Source of the DNA: Fibrobacter sp. UWB16
GTDB taxonomy: Bacteria; Fibrobacterota; Fibrobacteria; Fibrobacterales; Fibrobacteraceae
Direction of reading: 5' to 3'
NCBI RefSeq assembly: GCF_900215325.1
Contig: NZ_OCMS01000001.1
Coordinates: 1,263,101-1,327,100, forward strand
DNA length: 64,000 bases
Shown here: positions 33,320 to 42,700 of the stretch, one piece after another
How the letters are laid out: the number at the start of each line of letters is the position of its first letter
How positions within the stretch are numbered: the stretch's first letter is position 1
Notes under the pieces: model-generated
Database searches by the model: none
The model's input: the letters and a program-made list of their open reading frames with translations, nothing else
What the model was told of the DNA's origin: nothing
Translations under genes and position numbers: made by a program

Positions 33320-34855
33320 TTAATGCTGTTGGGATTGCGATTCGCGCATGCGGCGGCGAGCACGGGAACCCGGGCGGTTACGGCGATGACGGCGACCGCC
33401 GTTCTGCGGATTCGGGGTGTTGTCGGCAGGAGCGTTCTGCGCGTTCACATTCTGGGCGGAATTGCGAGATTCATTGCGAGAGTCCTGTTCGTGATTGCGC
33501 GGAGCATTGTTACGCTGAAGATTTTCATCATTTGCATTACGGGCATTCTCGCGATTTTCATTGCGGTTGTCCTTGCGACCGCGAGGACCGCGATTATCCT
33601 TATGCGAACCTTGTTTATTGCGAGTTTTCGCAGCGCAGGCCTGAGCTTCTTCGCGCGACATGCGACCGCGAGAATTGCGCATCATGCTTTCGGCAGTTTC
33701 TTTTTGCGGAGGCGGGAGCTTCTCGTAAATGCTCTGATCGCCTTCCGGGATTTTCACACGAGTAAGCTTTTCAATCCCGCGCAAATCGGATTCTTCGTCC
33801 GGAGAACAGAACGAAATAGCAACGCCTTCCTTCCCTGCACGGGCCGTACGGCCAATGCGATGCACGAACGTTTCGTGTTCATTCGGCAAGTCGTAATTGA
33901 ATACATGGCTCACATCGTCCACGTCAATGCCACGTGCAGCAATGTCTGTAGCCACAAGTACTCGAATTTGTTCGCACTTAAAATTTCCGAGAGCTTCTTG
34001 ACGACGGTTCTGGCTCTTGTTCCCGTGAATGGCGGCACACTTGATGCCGGCCTTTTCGAGAACGCGCACAATTTTATCGGCACCATGCTTTGTACGACAG
34101 AAGACAAGCACCTTTTTCATTTCAGGGTGTTCTGCCAAGAGTTCCTTGAGGAGAGCCCCCTTGCGGCGCTTGTCAATGCGGTAAAGTTCCTGACGGATGC
34201 GTTCAATCGGAGTGCTCTGCGGCGCAACTTCAACACGCACCGGATTCGGGCGCAAAATCGTCGCGGCAAGTTTCGAAATTTCTTCCGGCATCGTAGCACT
34301 AAAGAACAAATTCTGTCGGTCTTGCGGGAGCATCGCGACGACCTTGCGGATATCATGGATAAAGCCCATGTCCAGCATGCGGTCTGCTTCGTCAAGCACA
34401 AAGAATTCAAGCTTCTTGAGCGACACGGCCTTTTGACCAATTAAATCCAACAAACGTCCTGGGGTAGCGACAAGCACATCGACACCACGAATAAGCTTTT
34501 GCTTTTGCGGATTGTCGTTCACGCCACCAAAAATGCACGCCGTCGAAATCGCCGTGAACTGCGCATAATCCTTGAAGCAGTCTTCCACCTGGATGGCAAG
34601 CTCACGTGTCGGCAACAAAATCAAAGCACGGCAAGTTTTGGGAGAACGGAACTTCCCGGAATCCAAAAGTCGCTGCAAAATCGGGAGAGCAAAAGCAGCC
34701 GTCTTACCGGTTCCCGTCTGAGCAATTCCCAAGAGATCCTTGCCTTCGAGAAGGCTCGGGATGGAACGTTCTTGAATCGGGGTCGGGGTTTCGTAACCAA
34801 CAGCGCGGACAGCCCGCTGCAATGGATTTGCCAAAGGAAGTTCTTCAAATTTCAT
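33320..34855 (-). CDS. rhlE: DEAD-box ATP-dependent RNA helicase, RhlE-like
   Basis: From the ATG at 34855 the protein has 511 residues with all DEAD-box motifs: Q motif (YETPTPIQ), AQTGTGKTAA, PTRELAIQ, TPGRLLDL, VLDEADRMLD, SAT, and HRIGRTARAG. The C-terminal 130 residues are a basic Arg/Asn-rich disordered tail (GGRRHRRNRPGSRARRR), likely to bind RNA. It probably acts in ribosome assembly or RNA decay. No Shine-Dalgarno is seen; TATCTTTG ends 6 nt before the ATG, suggesting leaderless expression. Confidence 0.92.
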   Translation of the reverse strand: MKFEELPLANPLQRAVRAVGYETPTPIQERSIPSLLEGKDLLGIAQTGTGKTAAFALPILQRLLDSGKFRSPKTCRALILLPTRELAIQVEDCFKDYAQFTAISTACIFGGVNDNPQKQKLIRGVDVLVATPGRLLDLIGQKAVSLKKLEFFVLDEADRMLDMGFIHDIRKVVAMLPQDRQNLFFSATMPEEISKLAATILRPNPVRVEVAPQSTPIERIRQELYRIDKRRKGALLKELLAEHPEMKKVLVFCRTKHGADKIVRVLEKAGIKCAAIHGNKSQNRRQEALGNFKCEQIRVLVATDIAARGIDVDDVSHVFNYDLPNEHETFVHRIGRTARAGKEGVAISFCSPDEESDLRGIEKLTRVKIPEGDQSIYEKLPPPQKETAESMMRNSRGRMSREEAQACAAKTRNKQGSHKDNRGPRGRKDNRNENRENARNANDENLQRNNAPRNHEQDSRNESRNSAQNVNAQNAPADNTPNPQNGGRRHRRNRPGSRARRRMRESQSQQH

Positions 34856-34870
34856 ACTGCGCAAAGATAG

Positions 34871-34893
34871 AAAAAGAGAGGCTTATACCTCTC
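34871..34893 (-). terminator. Rho-independent terminator of GGDEF gene
   Basis: Minus strand GAGAGG-TATAAG-CCTCTC followed by TTTTTC, directly after the GGDEF stop codon and just before the rhlE -10 element. Confidence 0.7.
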
Positions 34894-34899
34894 GAACAG

Positions 34900-36057
34900 T
34901 CAGCGCTTACGGCGATTCATTTCGGCATGAGCGGCATAGAACGCTTCTTTATCCTCGTACATGCGCTCATCAACAGCGTTAATAAAGGCATCCGCACTTT
35001 CGTTCTTCATGTCGAACTTGTGGAAGCCAACAGAAATAAAAAGTTTGTAGGGTTTGTCAGTTTCTTTATTGAATTTATCAAAAGAGTGGCGGATTCGAGC
35101 AAGGCAATTTTCTATTGCAACGTCATCTTGAGTATTCAACAAAATAATAAATTCATCGCCCGCATAGCGAACTACGCTACCTGCGTTACCCACCGCCGAT
35201 TTCAGGATTCGGGCCGTTATCACCAATGCATCGTCACCCACCGCATGGCCTAATTCATCGTTGATACGCTTGAACCCATTCAAGTCAATCATGATACCCG
35301 TAATGTTCAACTTCGTCCGGTCCGTAAGTTTGTCCAACAGATAATTCAAATAGGAACGGTTAAAAAGACCTGTCAGCTGGTCATGGTAAATCATTTCGTT
35401 CTGGAGACTCGCAAGCACGCCCGCAATCGAGACGGCGATACTCGTCGGAATCACAGAAATTCCATAATAAAGCGACTGCACCACACCACCGATGAGAATC
35501 GGCGCGAGATAAACCCAAATCGGGAAAAACTTGAGGATGCCGCCCTTTGAGCGCGCCTTGATATAAACCACAACGCTATAAACGACAAAAAAGTAATCTA
35601 CCACTAAGAAGAAAGCGTACAGATCAGTTCTCGAATAAAGGTTGTTCTCGTCGATAGAAAATACAATCGGCGTAAAGATATTTATCAAGAGCAAAGTAAT
35701 GCCAACGGCAACAATTGAGTCGAGCACAATTCTAGAACGGCGCGGGATTCCACCATTCAAATGGAACGAAAGGAATCGCACCCAGAAAAAGCTTGCAAGC
35801 ATATTCGCCGCAAAAAGCCACGTACTCGTCGCATAAACGGCAATCTTTGGAACAAGGCCGGGCACGCCCTTCATCGAATAAGAAATCGGGTCGGCTATGC
35901 AGCTCGTGAGAGCAAGGAACATCATCAATAGCAAATTCCGGTCCGCACGGCTGCGCGTCTGGAAACGCCATAAATTACAAACAATCATGACAGCAATCAG
36001 AACTATCCCGATTACGTTTGTAACATAAATGCTTTCTAGATTAAATAACGGCTCCAT
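34900..36057 (-). CDS. membrane-bound diguanylate cyclase with AGDEF motif
   Basis: A 385-residue protein: about seven membrane segments in residues 10-205, then a GGDEF domain (DQLTGLFNRSYLNYLLD, MIDLNGFKRINDELGHAVGD, VVRYAGDEFIIL). AGDEF in place of GGDEF occurs in some active cyclases, and the rest of the active site is conserved, so it probably makes c-di-GMP. No RxxD inhibitory site is present at the usual position. It shares its architecture with the degenerate protein at 1579-2748. Confidence 0.88.
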   Translation of the reverse strand: MEPLFNLESIYVTNVIGIVLIAVMIVCNLWRFQTRSRADRNLLLMMFLALTSCIADPISYSMKGVPGLVPKIAVYATSTWLFAANMLASFFWVRFLSFHLNGGIPRRSRIVLDSIVAVGITLLLINIFTPIVFSIDENNLYSRTDLYAFFLVVDYFFVVYSVVVYIKARSKGGILKFFPIWVYLAPILIGGVVQSLYYGISVIPTSIAVSIAGVLASLQNEMIYHDQLTGLFNRSYLNYLLDKLTDRTKLNITGIMIDLNGFKRINDELGHAVGDDALVITARILKSAVGNAGSVVRYAGDEFIILLNTQDDVAIENCLARIRHSFDKFNKETDKPYKLFISVGFHKFDMKNESADAFINAVDERMYEDKEAFYAAHAEMNRRKR

Positions 36058-36162
36058 ATTTCCAACCTGCTCCCTAATTATACATTATAATTAGGCAATC
36101 TTGGCAATAAGGGTTCCGCAGAAAAACGCTTTTTGCAACAAAAAAAAAGAAGTTTCAAGAAA

Positions 36163-36849
36163 TTATTTAGGACTTTTCTGGCGTCCAAAACTCCCGATAG
36201 GGTATTTCACCACCAAAGTTGCCGCCTTGTTGCCGAGGAACTGGATAACCTCCACCATCGCAATGATGATAACGACCGATTCGATCATTACGTCAGTACG
36301 GAAACGCTGGTAGCCATAACGGATGGCTAGATCACCAAGACCTCCCCCGCCGATTGCCCCCGCCATCGCCGAATAGCCAATCAGCGTGATTATAGTCAAA
36401 GTAACACCAGAAATAATCGATGGAAGCGCTTCGGGAATCAACACTTTTCGCACCACCTGACGTTTGGATGCGCCCATGGCAACAGCCGCCTGGATTACGC
36501 CCTTGTCCACCTCGTTCAACGCCGTTTCGGTCAAGCGCGCAATAAAAGGAGCCGCCGCAATGGATAGCGGAATAATCGTAGCCTCAGTTCCAATCGCCGT
36601 ACCCAACACCACACGGGAAAGCGGGAACAGCACAATCATCAAAATCACGAACGGGAACGAACGTAGCACATTCACGATACGGCTAATTAATTGATACGGA
36701 ATAATTTTGGGAGCGATACCGCGCGGGGATGTGACAAATAAGAAAATTCCAAGAGGAAATCCGAGAAGAATCGCGAACAACGTCGAAAAGAAAACCATGA
36801 CGACAGTTTCCCAAGTCGATTGCAAAACCAGTTCTGTTATAGGACTCAT
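36163..36849 (-). CDS. metI: methionine ABC transporter permease MetI
   Basis: A 228-residue permease with five or six membrane segments and the MetI-type coupling motif (AVAMGASKRQVVRKVLIPEA, PSIISGVTLTIITLIGYSAM). It is the membrane subunit of the MetNIQ D/L-methionine importer. The ATG overlaps the metN stop by 4 nt. Confidence 0.9.
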   Translation of the reverse strand: MSPITELVLQSTWETVVMVFFSTLFAILLGFPLGIFLFVTSPRGIAPKIIPYQLISRIVNVLRSFPFVILMIVLFPLSRVVLGTAIGTEATIIPLSIAAAPFIARLTETALNEVDKGVIQAAVAMGASKRQVVRKVLIPEALPSIISGVTLTIITLIGYSAMAGAIGGGGLGDLAIRYGYQRFRTDVMIESVVIIIAMVEVIQFLGNKAATLVVKYPIGSFGRQKSPK

Positions 36850-37655
36850 CTTTTGTTCACCTCGTAACCTTGAGCCTGCAAATAAGCGATAGCGGAATCC
36901 ACTGTGATTTCTTCGCGACGGATGTTCGACAAAAATTCACGAGTGATTTCGTGCCTGGGTGAACGGAAAACATCCGACACCGCCCCCGTCTCGATAACGT
37001 AACCTTTGTCTACAACAGCGACATATTGGCAAGCATCGCGCACCACTTCCATCTGGTGCGTAATCATCACCACTGTGAGATTCATTCCTGCGTGGATTTT
37101 CTTAATCAAGTCCAGAATTTCGTGAGTCGTCTGCGGGTCGAGCGCACTCGTCGCTTCGTCGCAAAAAAGAATGTTCGGCCGCGGCGCCAAGGCACGTGCA
37201 ATCGCCACGCGCTGTTTTTGACCACCCGAAAGTGTTGTAATCGGCGACTTCTCGCGGTCTTCAAGGCCCACAAGCGCAAGCATCTCTTTGACGCGAGCGT
37301 CGATATCGCGGCGGTTCCAGCCTGCAAGTTCCAGCGGGAACGCCACATTCTTGCCTGCCGTGCGAGAACTGAACAAATTAAAATTCTGGAAAATCATTCC
37401 GATTTCGAGCCTACGGCGGTTCAGCTCTTTTTTTGGCAAATGGTCCACACGAACGCCATCGTAATAGACCTCACCCCTATCGGGAGTTTCCAACAAACTC
37501 GCAAGCCGCAACAGCGAAGATTTGCCAGCCCCGCTCTTGCCGATAATGCCGATGATGGAATTATCAGGAAAATCAAGGGAAACATCCTTGACTGCCGTGA
37601 CGCTTGCGCGTTTTGTCGTGTATGTTTTATTGAGATGTTCGAGCCTAAGCTGCAT
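36846..37655 (-). CDS. metN: methionine ABC transporter ATPase MetN, short form
   Basis: A 269-residue ATPase with Walker A GKSGAGKS, signature LSGGQKQR, Walker B ILFCDEATSALDP and H-loop MITHQME. It ends soon after the nucleotide-binding domain: the usual MetN is about 340 residues, with a C-terminal NIL domain that binds methionine and inhibits transport. Most or all of that domain is absent here. It lies between metQ (9-nt gap) and metI (overlap). Confidence 0.9.
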   Translation of the reverse strand: MQLRLEHLNKTYTTKRASVTAVKDVSLDFPDNSIIGIIGKSGAGKSSLLRLASLLETPDRGEVYYDGVRVDHLPKKELNRRRLEIGMIFQNFNLFSSRTAGKNVAFPLELAGWNRRDIDARVKEMLALVGLEDREKSPITTLSGGQKQRVAIARALAPRPNILFCDEATSALDPQTTHEILDLIKKIHAGMNLTVVMITHQMEVVRDACQYVAVVDKGYVIETGAVSDVFRSPRHEITREFLSNIRREEITVDSAIAYLQAQGYEVNKR

Positions 37656-37664
37656 TGACGCAAT

Positions 37665-38459
37665 CTAAAAAACGGGAACCACTTCGCCCTTGGTGTACTT
37701 GCCCTTAATCCAATTCTTGACCTTTTCGCTCTTGAGGGCGTTCACCAAGGCCTGAATCTTTGCAGACTTCTCGTTACCCGCCTTGACCGCAATAACATTC
37801 ACGTAAGGCGAACTCGCATTTTCAACAAACAAACCATGAGACGATGCATTAAGACCTGCCGGAATCGCATAGTTGCCGTTGATGGCGGCCGCATCCACAT
37901 CCTGCAAAATGCGCGGGAGCGAAGCAGCCTCCAGTTCCTTGAACTTCAGCTTTTTCGGATTCTCGGTAATATCAATGGGAGTTGCAGTGATGCCAGACTT
38001 TGGATCAAGCTTAATAAGGCCAGCAGCCTGCAACAAAAGCAAGGCGCGCCCTTCGTTGGTCGGGTCGTTCGGAATCGCAATCGTTGCACCTTTCTTCAAA
38101 TCTGCAAGCGATTTGACCTTTTTCTTGGAATTCTTCGACGGATAAAGTGCGAAAGGTTCCACATGAATGCCGCCCGCATTCACAAGATGCGTTCCCTTTT
38201 CTTTATTGAAACTTTCGAGGTAAGGCAAATGCTGGAAGTAATTGGCATCTAATTCGCCAGATTCCAGCGCCTCGTTCGGAGTCACGTAATCTGTGAACTC
38301 AACAACCTTGAGTTCATAGCCCGCCTTGGCAAGGTCATCCTTAACCAAGTTCAAGATGGAAGCATGCGGCTCCGGAGTCGCACCAACCTTGATGACTTCG
38401 GCAGAAAACGTAGCAATAGCGGCAAAAGCAACAGACAAAATAATCTTACTGATATTCAT
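37665..38459 (-). CDS. metQ: methionine-binding protein MetQ (NlpA family)
   Basis: A 264-residue substrate-binding protein from the ATG at 38459 (GGAGAG upstream). It has the NlpA-family start KVGATPEPHASIL and core motifs (VEFTDYVTPNEALESGELDA, NYFQHLPYL). The signal peptide ends SVAFAAIATFSAEV without a lipobox cysteine, so it looks periplasmic rather than lipid-anchored, unlike most MetQ proteins. First gene of metQNI. No S-box (SAM-I) riboswitch is recognisable in the short upstream region. Confidence 0.9.
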   Translation of the reverse strand: MNISKIILSVAFAAIATFSAEVIKVGATPEPHASILNLVKDDLAKAGYELKVVEFTDYVTPNEALESGELDANYFQHLPYLESFNKEKGTHLVNAGGIHVEPFALYPSKNSKKKVKSLADLKKGATIAIPNDPTNEGRALLLLQAAGLIKLDPKSGITATPIDITENPKKLKFKELEAASLPRILQDVDAAAINGNYAIPAGLNASSHGLFVENASSPYVNVIAVKAGNEKSAKIQALVNALKSEKVKNWIKGKYTKGEVVPVF

Positions 38460-38575
38460 TTTTACTCTCCTATTTTTTTTCGCACAAAAGATAGGATTAG
38501 CAAGAGTTATCAGCAAGATATATTTAACTATAGCGTTTTATAGGATTTTTCTATACGTATTTTGTGCAAAACGCT

Positions 38576-39025
38576 TTACGCTTGTTTCCAATGCTTTAGT
38601 TGCGAGAGGTGTTTGTCGAAAAAGGCGCGGCGTTCTGCATCGGGAGTATTGTCGGGATTGGGCATGTGCGAAAGCAGAAAATCGAGGAGGACCGACTTGT
38701 CGTTGTAAACAAACTTACCGTCGGTATAGCACCACTTGCAATAATCTTCGTTGAATTCGCCGTTCAGTTCACGGCTGATCATGGAATCTTCGCTGAGAGG
38801 CATTCCGCAGCATTGGCAGAAGAGTTGGCGCGGAGCGCCGAGTAACGTGTTGATGGACACGTCGAATTCACGGGAGATGACTTTGAGCATTTCGGTATTC
38901 GGCTGGGTTTCGCCAGTTTCCCAGCGGCTCACAGCTTGGCGCGTTACATGCAAGCGTTCGGCCATCTGGTCCTGGGTCAGGTTTTGATTCGAGCGCAACT
39001 TAAGCAAAACTTCTCGTACTTCCAT
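38576..39025 (-). CDS. XRE-family regulator with C-terminal zinc ribbon
   Basis: A 149-residue protein. Residues 4-60 are a Cro/CI-type HTH (LRSNQNLTQDQMAERLHVTR, QAVSRWETGETQPNTEML). Residues 72-105 form a CxxC ... CxxC zinc ribbon (CQCCGMPL, DYCKWCYTDG), a combination known in small regulators with a putative zinc-ribbon domain. AGGAGA precedes the ATG. Monocistronic with its own promoter (39086-39114); target unknown. Confidence 0.85.
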   Translation of the reverse strand: MEVREVLLKLRSNQNLTQDQMAERLHVTRQAVSRWETGETQPNTEMLKVISREFDVSINTLLGAPRQLFCQCCGMPLSEDSMISRELNGEFNEDYCKWCYTDGKFVYNDKSVLLDFLLSHMPNPDNTPDAERRAFFDKHLSQLKHWKQA

Positions 39026-39085
39026 AATATTCTCCTTTTGCAAATAAAATATTTTTTATCGTTTATCATTTCTTTTGACGAGTAT

Positions 39086-39114
39086 AATATAGAACCAAGC
39101 TATAACAAAAGCAA
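39086..39114 (-). promoter_or_regulatory. promoter of XRE/zinc-ribbon gene
   Basis: Minus strand TTGCTT (39109-39114) - 17 nt - TATATT (39086-39091), about 60 nt upstream of the start codon. Two GATAAA(C) repeats lie between the -10 and the ribosome site. Confidence 0.55.
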
Positions 39115-39183
39115 GCAACAGGTTGTTGCTTTTTTACGAGAGATGCGCAACCGAGAAACGCGCCCCCCCCCAGGTCCACAAAC

Positions 39184-39258
39184 AAAAAAAAGGCGCCACG
39201 CATAAATGCGAGGAACACCTTTTATAGGAGGAGATTCCCGCTCGGAGGCGGGAATGAC
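39184..39258 (-). terminator. terminator of alaS with REP-like element
   Basis: Minus strand AGGTG ... CGCAT-TT-ATGCG ... CGCCTTTTTTT (39184-39221), preceded by the palindrome GAGATTCCCGC ... GCGGGAATGAC (39231-39257). Confidence 0.6.
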
Positions 39259-39259
39259 A

Positions 39260-41908
39260 TTATGCACCGAGCTTTGCTCTAATCCAGTTGTTAGCGTTAG
39301 CGATAGCTTCGGCAATCTTTTCCGGTTCGCGGGTACCAGCCTGAGCGCGGTCCGGACGGCCACCGCCCTTACCGTTGCAAGCCTTAGCGAGATCCTTGAC
39401 GATGTCGCCAGCCTTGATGCCCTTGGCCTGAACGTTCTTGCCAACCATCACGGCGATGCTACCGGAACCATTGTCCTTGTTCGCAATCACAGCAACGCTA
39501 TCGACGTCAAGCTTGTTCTGAACGCCGTCGAGCAAGTTCTTGTACTTTTCATCCGGCAAGGAGAGTTCGCGAACGTAGAGGTTCACGCCCATCACGTTGA
39601 TGCCACCGTTCAAGAGTTCGGCAGCGGCGAGCGTTGCGAGTTCAAGCTTCACGGACTGGAGGCTCTTTTCGAGGTTCTGCGTCTTGGCAAACGTCTGCTG
39701 AATGCGGTCGAGAACTTCGGCATCCTTGCAGCGGAGCTGTTCACGGAGAGCCGTGAGGATCTGCGTACCAGCACGGAGGAGGCTCAAGGCGCCACGGCCA
39801 GAAACGGCTTCGATACGGCGCACGCCTGCGGACACGCTAGATTCAGAAACGATCTTCACCATGCCGATGTTACCGGTGTTCTGCACATGCAAGCCACCGC
39901 AAAGTTCGCGGGAGAATTCGACGCCAGCGTCACCCATTTTCACGACGCGGACCTTGTCGCCATACTTTTCGCCGAACAGAGCCATAGCACCGCTAGCCTT
40001 AGCTTCATCGACGTCCATCACGTCGGTGTGAACCGGCAAGCATTCCATGATCTTGGCGTTCACGATGTCTTCGACCTTCTGGATTTCTTCAGTGGTCATG
40101 GCGTTGAAGTGGCTGAAGTCGAAGCGGAGGAGTTCGTTCGAAACGAAGCTACCCTGCTGCTGCACGTGAGTACCAAGCACTTCACGGAGAGCGGCTTGGA
40201 GCAAGTGCGTTGCGGAGTGGTTCTTGCGGATGTCAGCGCGACGATCGTTATCGACAGTAGCCATGAACACGGCGCCCATCGTTTTTTCGTTAGCATCGCC
40301 CTTCACAACCTTACCACGGCAGAGAGCAGTATCGTTCACCTTCACGGTGTCGAACACCTGGATTTCGAGGTCGGCAGAAACGAGCGTTCCCTTGTCACCA
40401 ACCTGGCCACCCATTTCGGCGTAGAACGGAGAGGTTTCGAGGACGATGGAGAGCACGCCCTTGTCTTCGCGCCAGCGGACAACCTTCGTTTCGCAAGCGG
40501 AGAGTTCATAACCGACAAAGTTTGTGCTAGCTTCGCTGTACTGCGTCCAGCCTTCGGTACCCATCGTGTTGATGCCCTGCTTCATGTTAGCGCGGGCGCG
40601 TTCCTTCTGTTCATTCATGCACTTTTCATAGCCTTCTTCATCAATGAGGAGGCCCTTTTCTTCGGCGAGAATGCCAGTGAGGTCCGGCGGGAATCCATAA
40701 GTATCATAGAGCAAGAACACCTTGTCGCCCGGAATCTTGTCGCCCTTCTTGAGTTCGGCAGAGATAGCGGCGAAGCGTTCGAGACCAGCGTCGAGCGTAC
40801 GGATAAAGCTTTCTTCTTCGCTCTTAATCACGCTAGCAACAAATTCCTTGCGTTCACGGATTTCCGGGAAGGCATCGCCCATCGTGTCGGCGAGCACCTG
40901 AACGAGCTGGCAAATGAACGGCTTCTTCTGACCGAGGAGGCGGGCAAAGCGGCTAGCACGGCGGAGGATGCGGCGGAGCACGTAGCCACGGCCTTCGTTA
41001 GACGGGAGAGCGCCATCAGCAATTGCAAACGAAATAGCGCGGATGTGGTCGGCAATCACGCGGTGCGGGGTGCCGGCTTCGCCATCGTTGTACGGAACGC
41101 CAGAGAGTTCAGCGATCTTTGCGATAATCGGGGTGAACACGTCGGTATCGTAGTTGCTGGTCTTGCCCTGAAGAATAGCGCAGATACGTTCGAAACCCAT
41201 ACCGGTATCGACGTTCTTGGCCTTGAGCGGAATGAGGGAGCCGTCGCTCACGCGTTCATACTGCATGAACACGTTATTCCAAATTTCAATGTAGCGGTCG
41301 TTTTCGCCGTTCACGCCCTTGATCGGGTCCTTGAACGTTTCGGCCTGCGTAGCGAGGTCGCCGCGATCGTAATGGATTTCGGAGCAAGGACCGCACGGAC
41401 CGGTGTCGCCCATTTCCCAGAAGTTGGAGTGTGCATCAAAACGCATGATGCGGTCATCCGGAAGACCGGACACGTCCTTCCAAATCTGCCAGGCTTCGTC
41501 ATCATCCTGATAGACAGTTGCGAACAGGCGTTCCTTCGGGAGTTTCCACACTTCGGTCAAGAGTTCCCAGGCCCAAGAAATAGCTTCCTTCTTATAATAG
41601 TCACCGAAGCTCCAGTTGCCGAGCATTTCGAAGAAGGTGTGGTGGTAGTTGTCGCGGCCCACGACGTCGAGGTCGTTGTGCTTGCCGGACACGCGGAGAC
41701 ACTTCTGGCTGTTGCATACGCGCTTCCAACCCTTCGGATTGTCGCCAAGGAAAATTGCCTTGAACTGGTTCATGCCCGCGTTCGTGAACATGAGCGTCGG
41801 GTCGTCATGCGGAACCACCGGCGAAGAACGCACAAAGAGGTGGCCCTTGGATTCGAAGAACTTGATAAAGGATTCGCGCACTTGCGCAGAAGTCATTTTT
41901 TCGGACAT
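39260..41908 (-). CDS. alaS: alanyl-tRNA synthetase
   Basis: An 882-residue class II synthetase of normal AlaRS length. Catalytic core (FFESKGHLFVRSSPVVP, DPTLMFTNAGMNQFKAIFLG), tRNA-recognition region (DNYHHTFFEMLGNWSFGDYY), editing domain (NHSATHLLQAALREVLGTHV and CGGLHVQNTGNIG, giving the HxxxH and CxxxH zinc site), and C-Ala domain ending GGGRPDRAQAG. AAAGGA precedes the ATG. Confidence 0.97.
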   Translation of the reverse strand: MSEKMTSAQVRESFIKFFESKGHLFVRSSPVVPHDDPTLMFTNAGMNQFKAIFLGDNPKGWKRVCNSQKCLRVSGKHNDLDVVGRDNYHHTFFEMLGNWSFGDYYKKEAISWAWELLTEVWKLPKERLFATVYQDDDEAWQIWKDVSGLPDDRIMRFDAHSNFWEMGDTGPCGPCSEIHYDRGDLATQAETFKDPIKGVNGENDRYIEIWNNVFMQYERVSDGSLIPLKAKNVDTGMGFERICAILQGKTSNYDTDVFTPIIAKIAELSGVPYNDGEAGTPHRVIADHIRAISFAIADGALPSNEGRGYVLRRILRRASRFARLLGQKKPFICQLVQVLADTMGDAFPEIRERKEFVASVIKSEEESFIRTLDAGLERFAAISAELKKGDKIPGDKVFLLYDTYGFPPDLTGILAEEKGLLIDEEGYEKCMNEQKERARANMKQGINTMGTEGWTQYSEASTNFVGYELSACETKVVRWREDKGVLSIVLETSPFYAEMGGQVGDKGTLVSADLEIQVFDTVKVNDTALCRGKVVKGDANEKTMGAVFMATVDNDRRADIRKNHSATHLLQAALREVLGTHVQQQGSFVSNELLRFDFSHFNAMTTEEIQKVEDIVNAKIMECLPVHTDVMDVDEAKASGAMALFGEKYGDKVRVVKMGDAGVEFSRELCGGLHVQNTGNIGMVKIVSESSVSAGVRRIEAVSGRGALSLLRAGTQILTALREQLRCKDAEVLDRIQQTFAKTQNLEKSLQSVKLELATLAAAELLNGGINVMGVNLYVRELSLPDEKYKNLLDGVQNKLDVDSVAVIANKDNGSGSIAVMVGKNVQAKGIKAGDIVKDLAKACNGKGGGRPDRAQAGTREPEKIAEAIANANNWIRAKLGA

Positions 41909-41949
41909 AGCTATTCCTTTGATTTTTTACGGCGACAAATTTAGAAAAA

Positions 41950-42036
41950 AAAGGAGATGCCCGCACGGAGGCGGGCATGACAATGTACCAATAACTAATA
42001 GCTAATGACCAATGACTAACGACTATCGACCAACTA
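41950..42036. repeat. REP-like element with shared tail
   Basis: GAGATGCCCGC ... GCGGGCATGAC is followed by CTAATAGCTAATGACCAATG; nearly the same tail follows the palindrome at 262-310, showing that the element can include sequence beyond the hairpin. Confidence 0.55.
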
Positions 42037-42522
42037 CTAGTACAGTTTTTTCATGTCGGTGAGGTGGCCTTCTTTTTCGTGGAAGAGCGTGAGCGAGCCT
42101 CCCTGAATCTTCTGGAAAATCTTGGTGAGCTTTTCAACGGCGATAGCCTCTTCAAAGCCGACTTCGTTATAAGCGGTTTCGCCAATCACGATGCCCACGT
42201 TCATCATATCCGGGGCCTTGCGGCGCAAGTAATTCAAGAATTCCTCATCGCTATTGAGCACGTCTGTCGGCGTGAGCTTTTCAAATTCCGACGGATCACG
42301 CGTACTTGCGTGCAGTGGGAACATGTCGTCGCCCACGATCTGTTTCGAATTCAAATAGAAAACATTTCCGACATACAAACTAATAGAATCATTCAGAACC
42401 TGACGCACTTCAATCAGCACATCGCTTGTAATCGAAGCCTCCTGAATGTCAAGCTTAGAAGGGGCGCAAGCCATAAAAGCAAGCGAAATTGCGGCAAGAG
42501 CCGTAAGGAAAAATTTTTTCAT
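42037..42522 (-). CDS. small lipoprotein of unknown function
   Basis: A 161-residue protein with lipobox FMAC (Cys19) and AGAGG before the ATG. The mature region contains VLIEVRQVLNDSISLYVGN and a tail with EAIAVEKLTKIFQKIQGG; no family recognised. Alone between alaS and the lichenase gene. Confidence 0.7.
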   Translation of the reverse strand: MKKFFLTALAAISLAFMACAPSKLDIQEASITSDVLIEVRQVLNDSISLYVGNVFYLNSKQIVGDDMFPLHASTRDPSEFEKLTPTDVLNSDEEFLNYLRRKAPDMMNVGIVIGETAYNEVGFEEAIAVEKLTKIFQKIQGGSLTLFHEKEGHLTDMKKLY

Positions 42523-42595
42523 GATTACCTCTTTTTAAACCAATATACAATCATTTACATTTCAAGAAAAGCAAAAAATGTTTTATAAAAAAAGG

Positions 42596-42680
42596 GATAT
42601 TCCCTCCCGGAACGGGGTCCGGGATGACAAGTGGCGGGAATGACATACAAAAAAGCCCCCCAGATTTCTCCGGGAGGCTT
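42596..42680 (-). terminator. terminator of GH16 gene with REP-like element
   Basis: Minus strand AAGCCTCCC ... GGGGGGCTTTTTTG (42649-42680) after the stop codon at 42701. A REP-like palindrome (CCCGGAACGGGGTCCGGGAT then GAC) lies at 42605-42629. Confidence 0.6.
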
Positions 42681-42700
42681 GTTTCTATACACCAAACTTT

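Noticed and set aside
38460..38575. SAM (S-box) riboswitch upstream of metQNI
   Set aside because: The gap is short and AT-rich and lacks the S-box core motifs and paired stems.
39163..39171. Run of nine C as a phase-variation tract
   Set aside because: It lies in an intergenic stretch outside any gene and outside the predicted XRE promoter; no affected gene could be named.
39206..41944. Very long open frame antisense to alaS, and similar long frames antisense to pflB (44303-45718) and mltG/PilT-like genes
   Set aside because: They mirror codon bias of strongly recognised genes, have no ribosome sites and no recognisable protein features.
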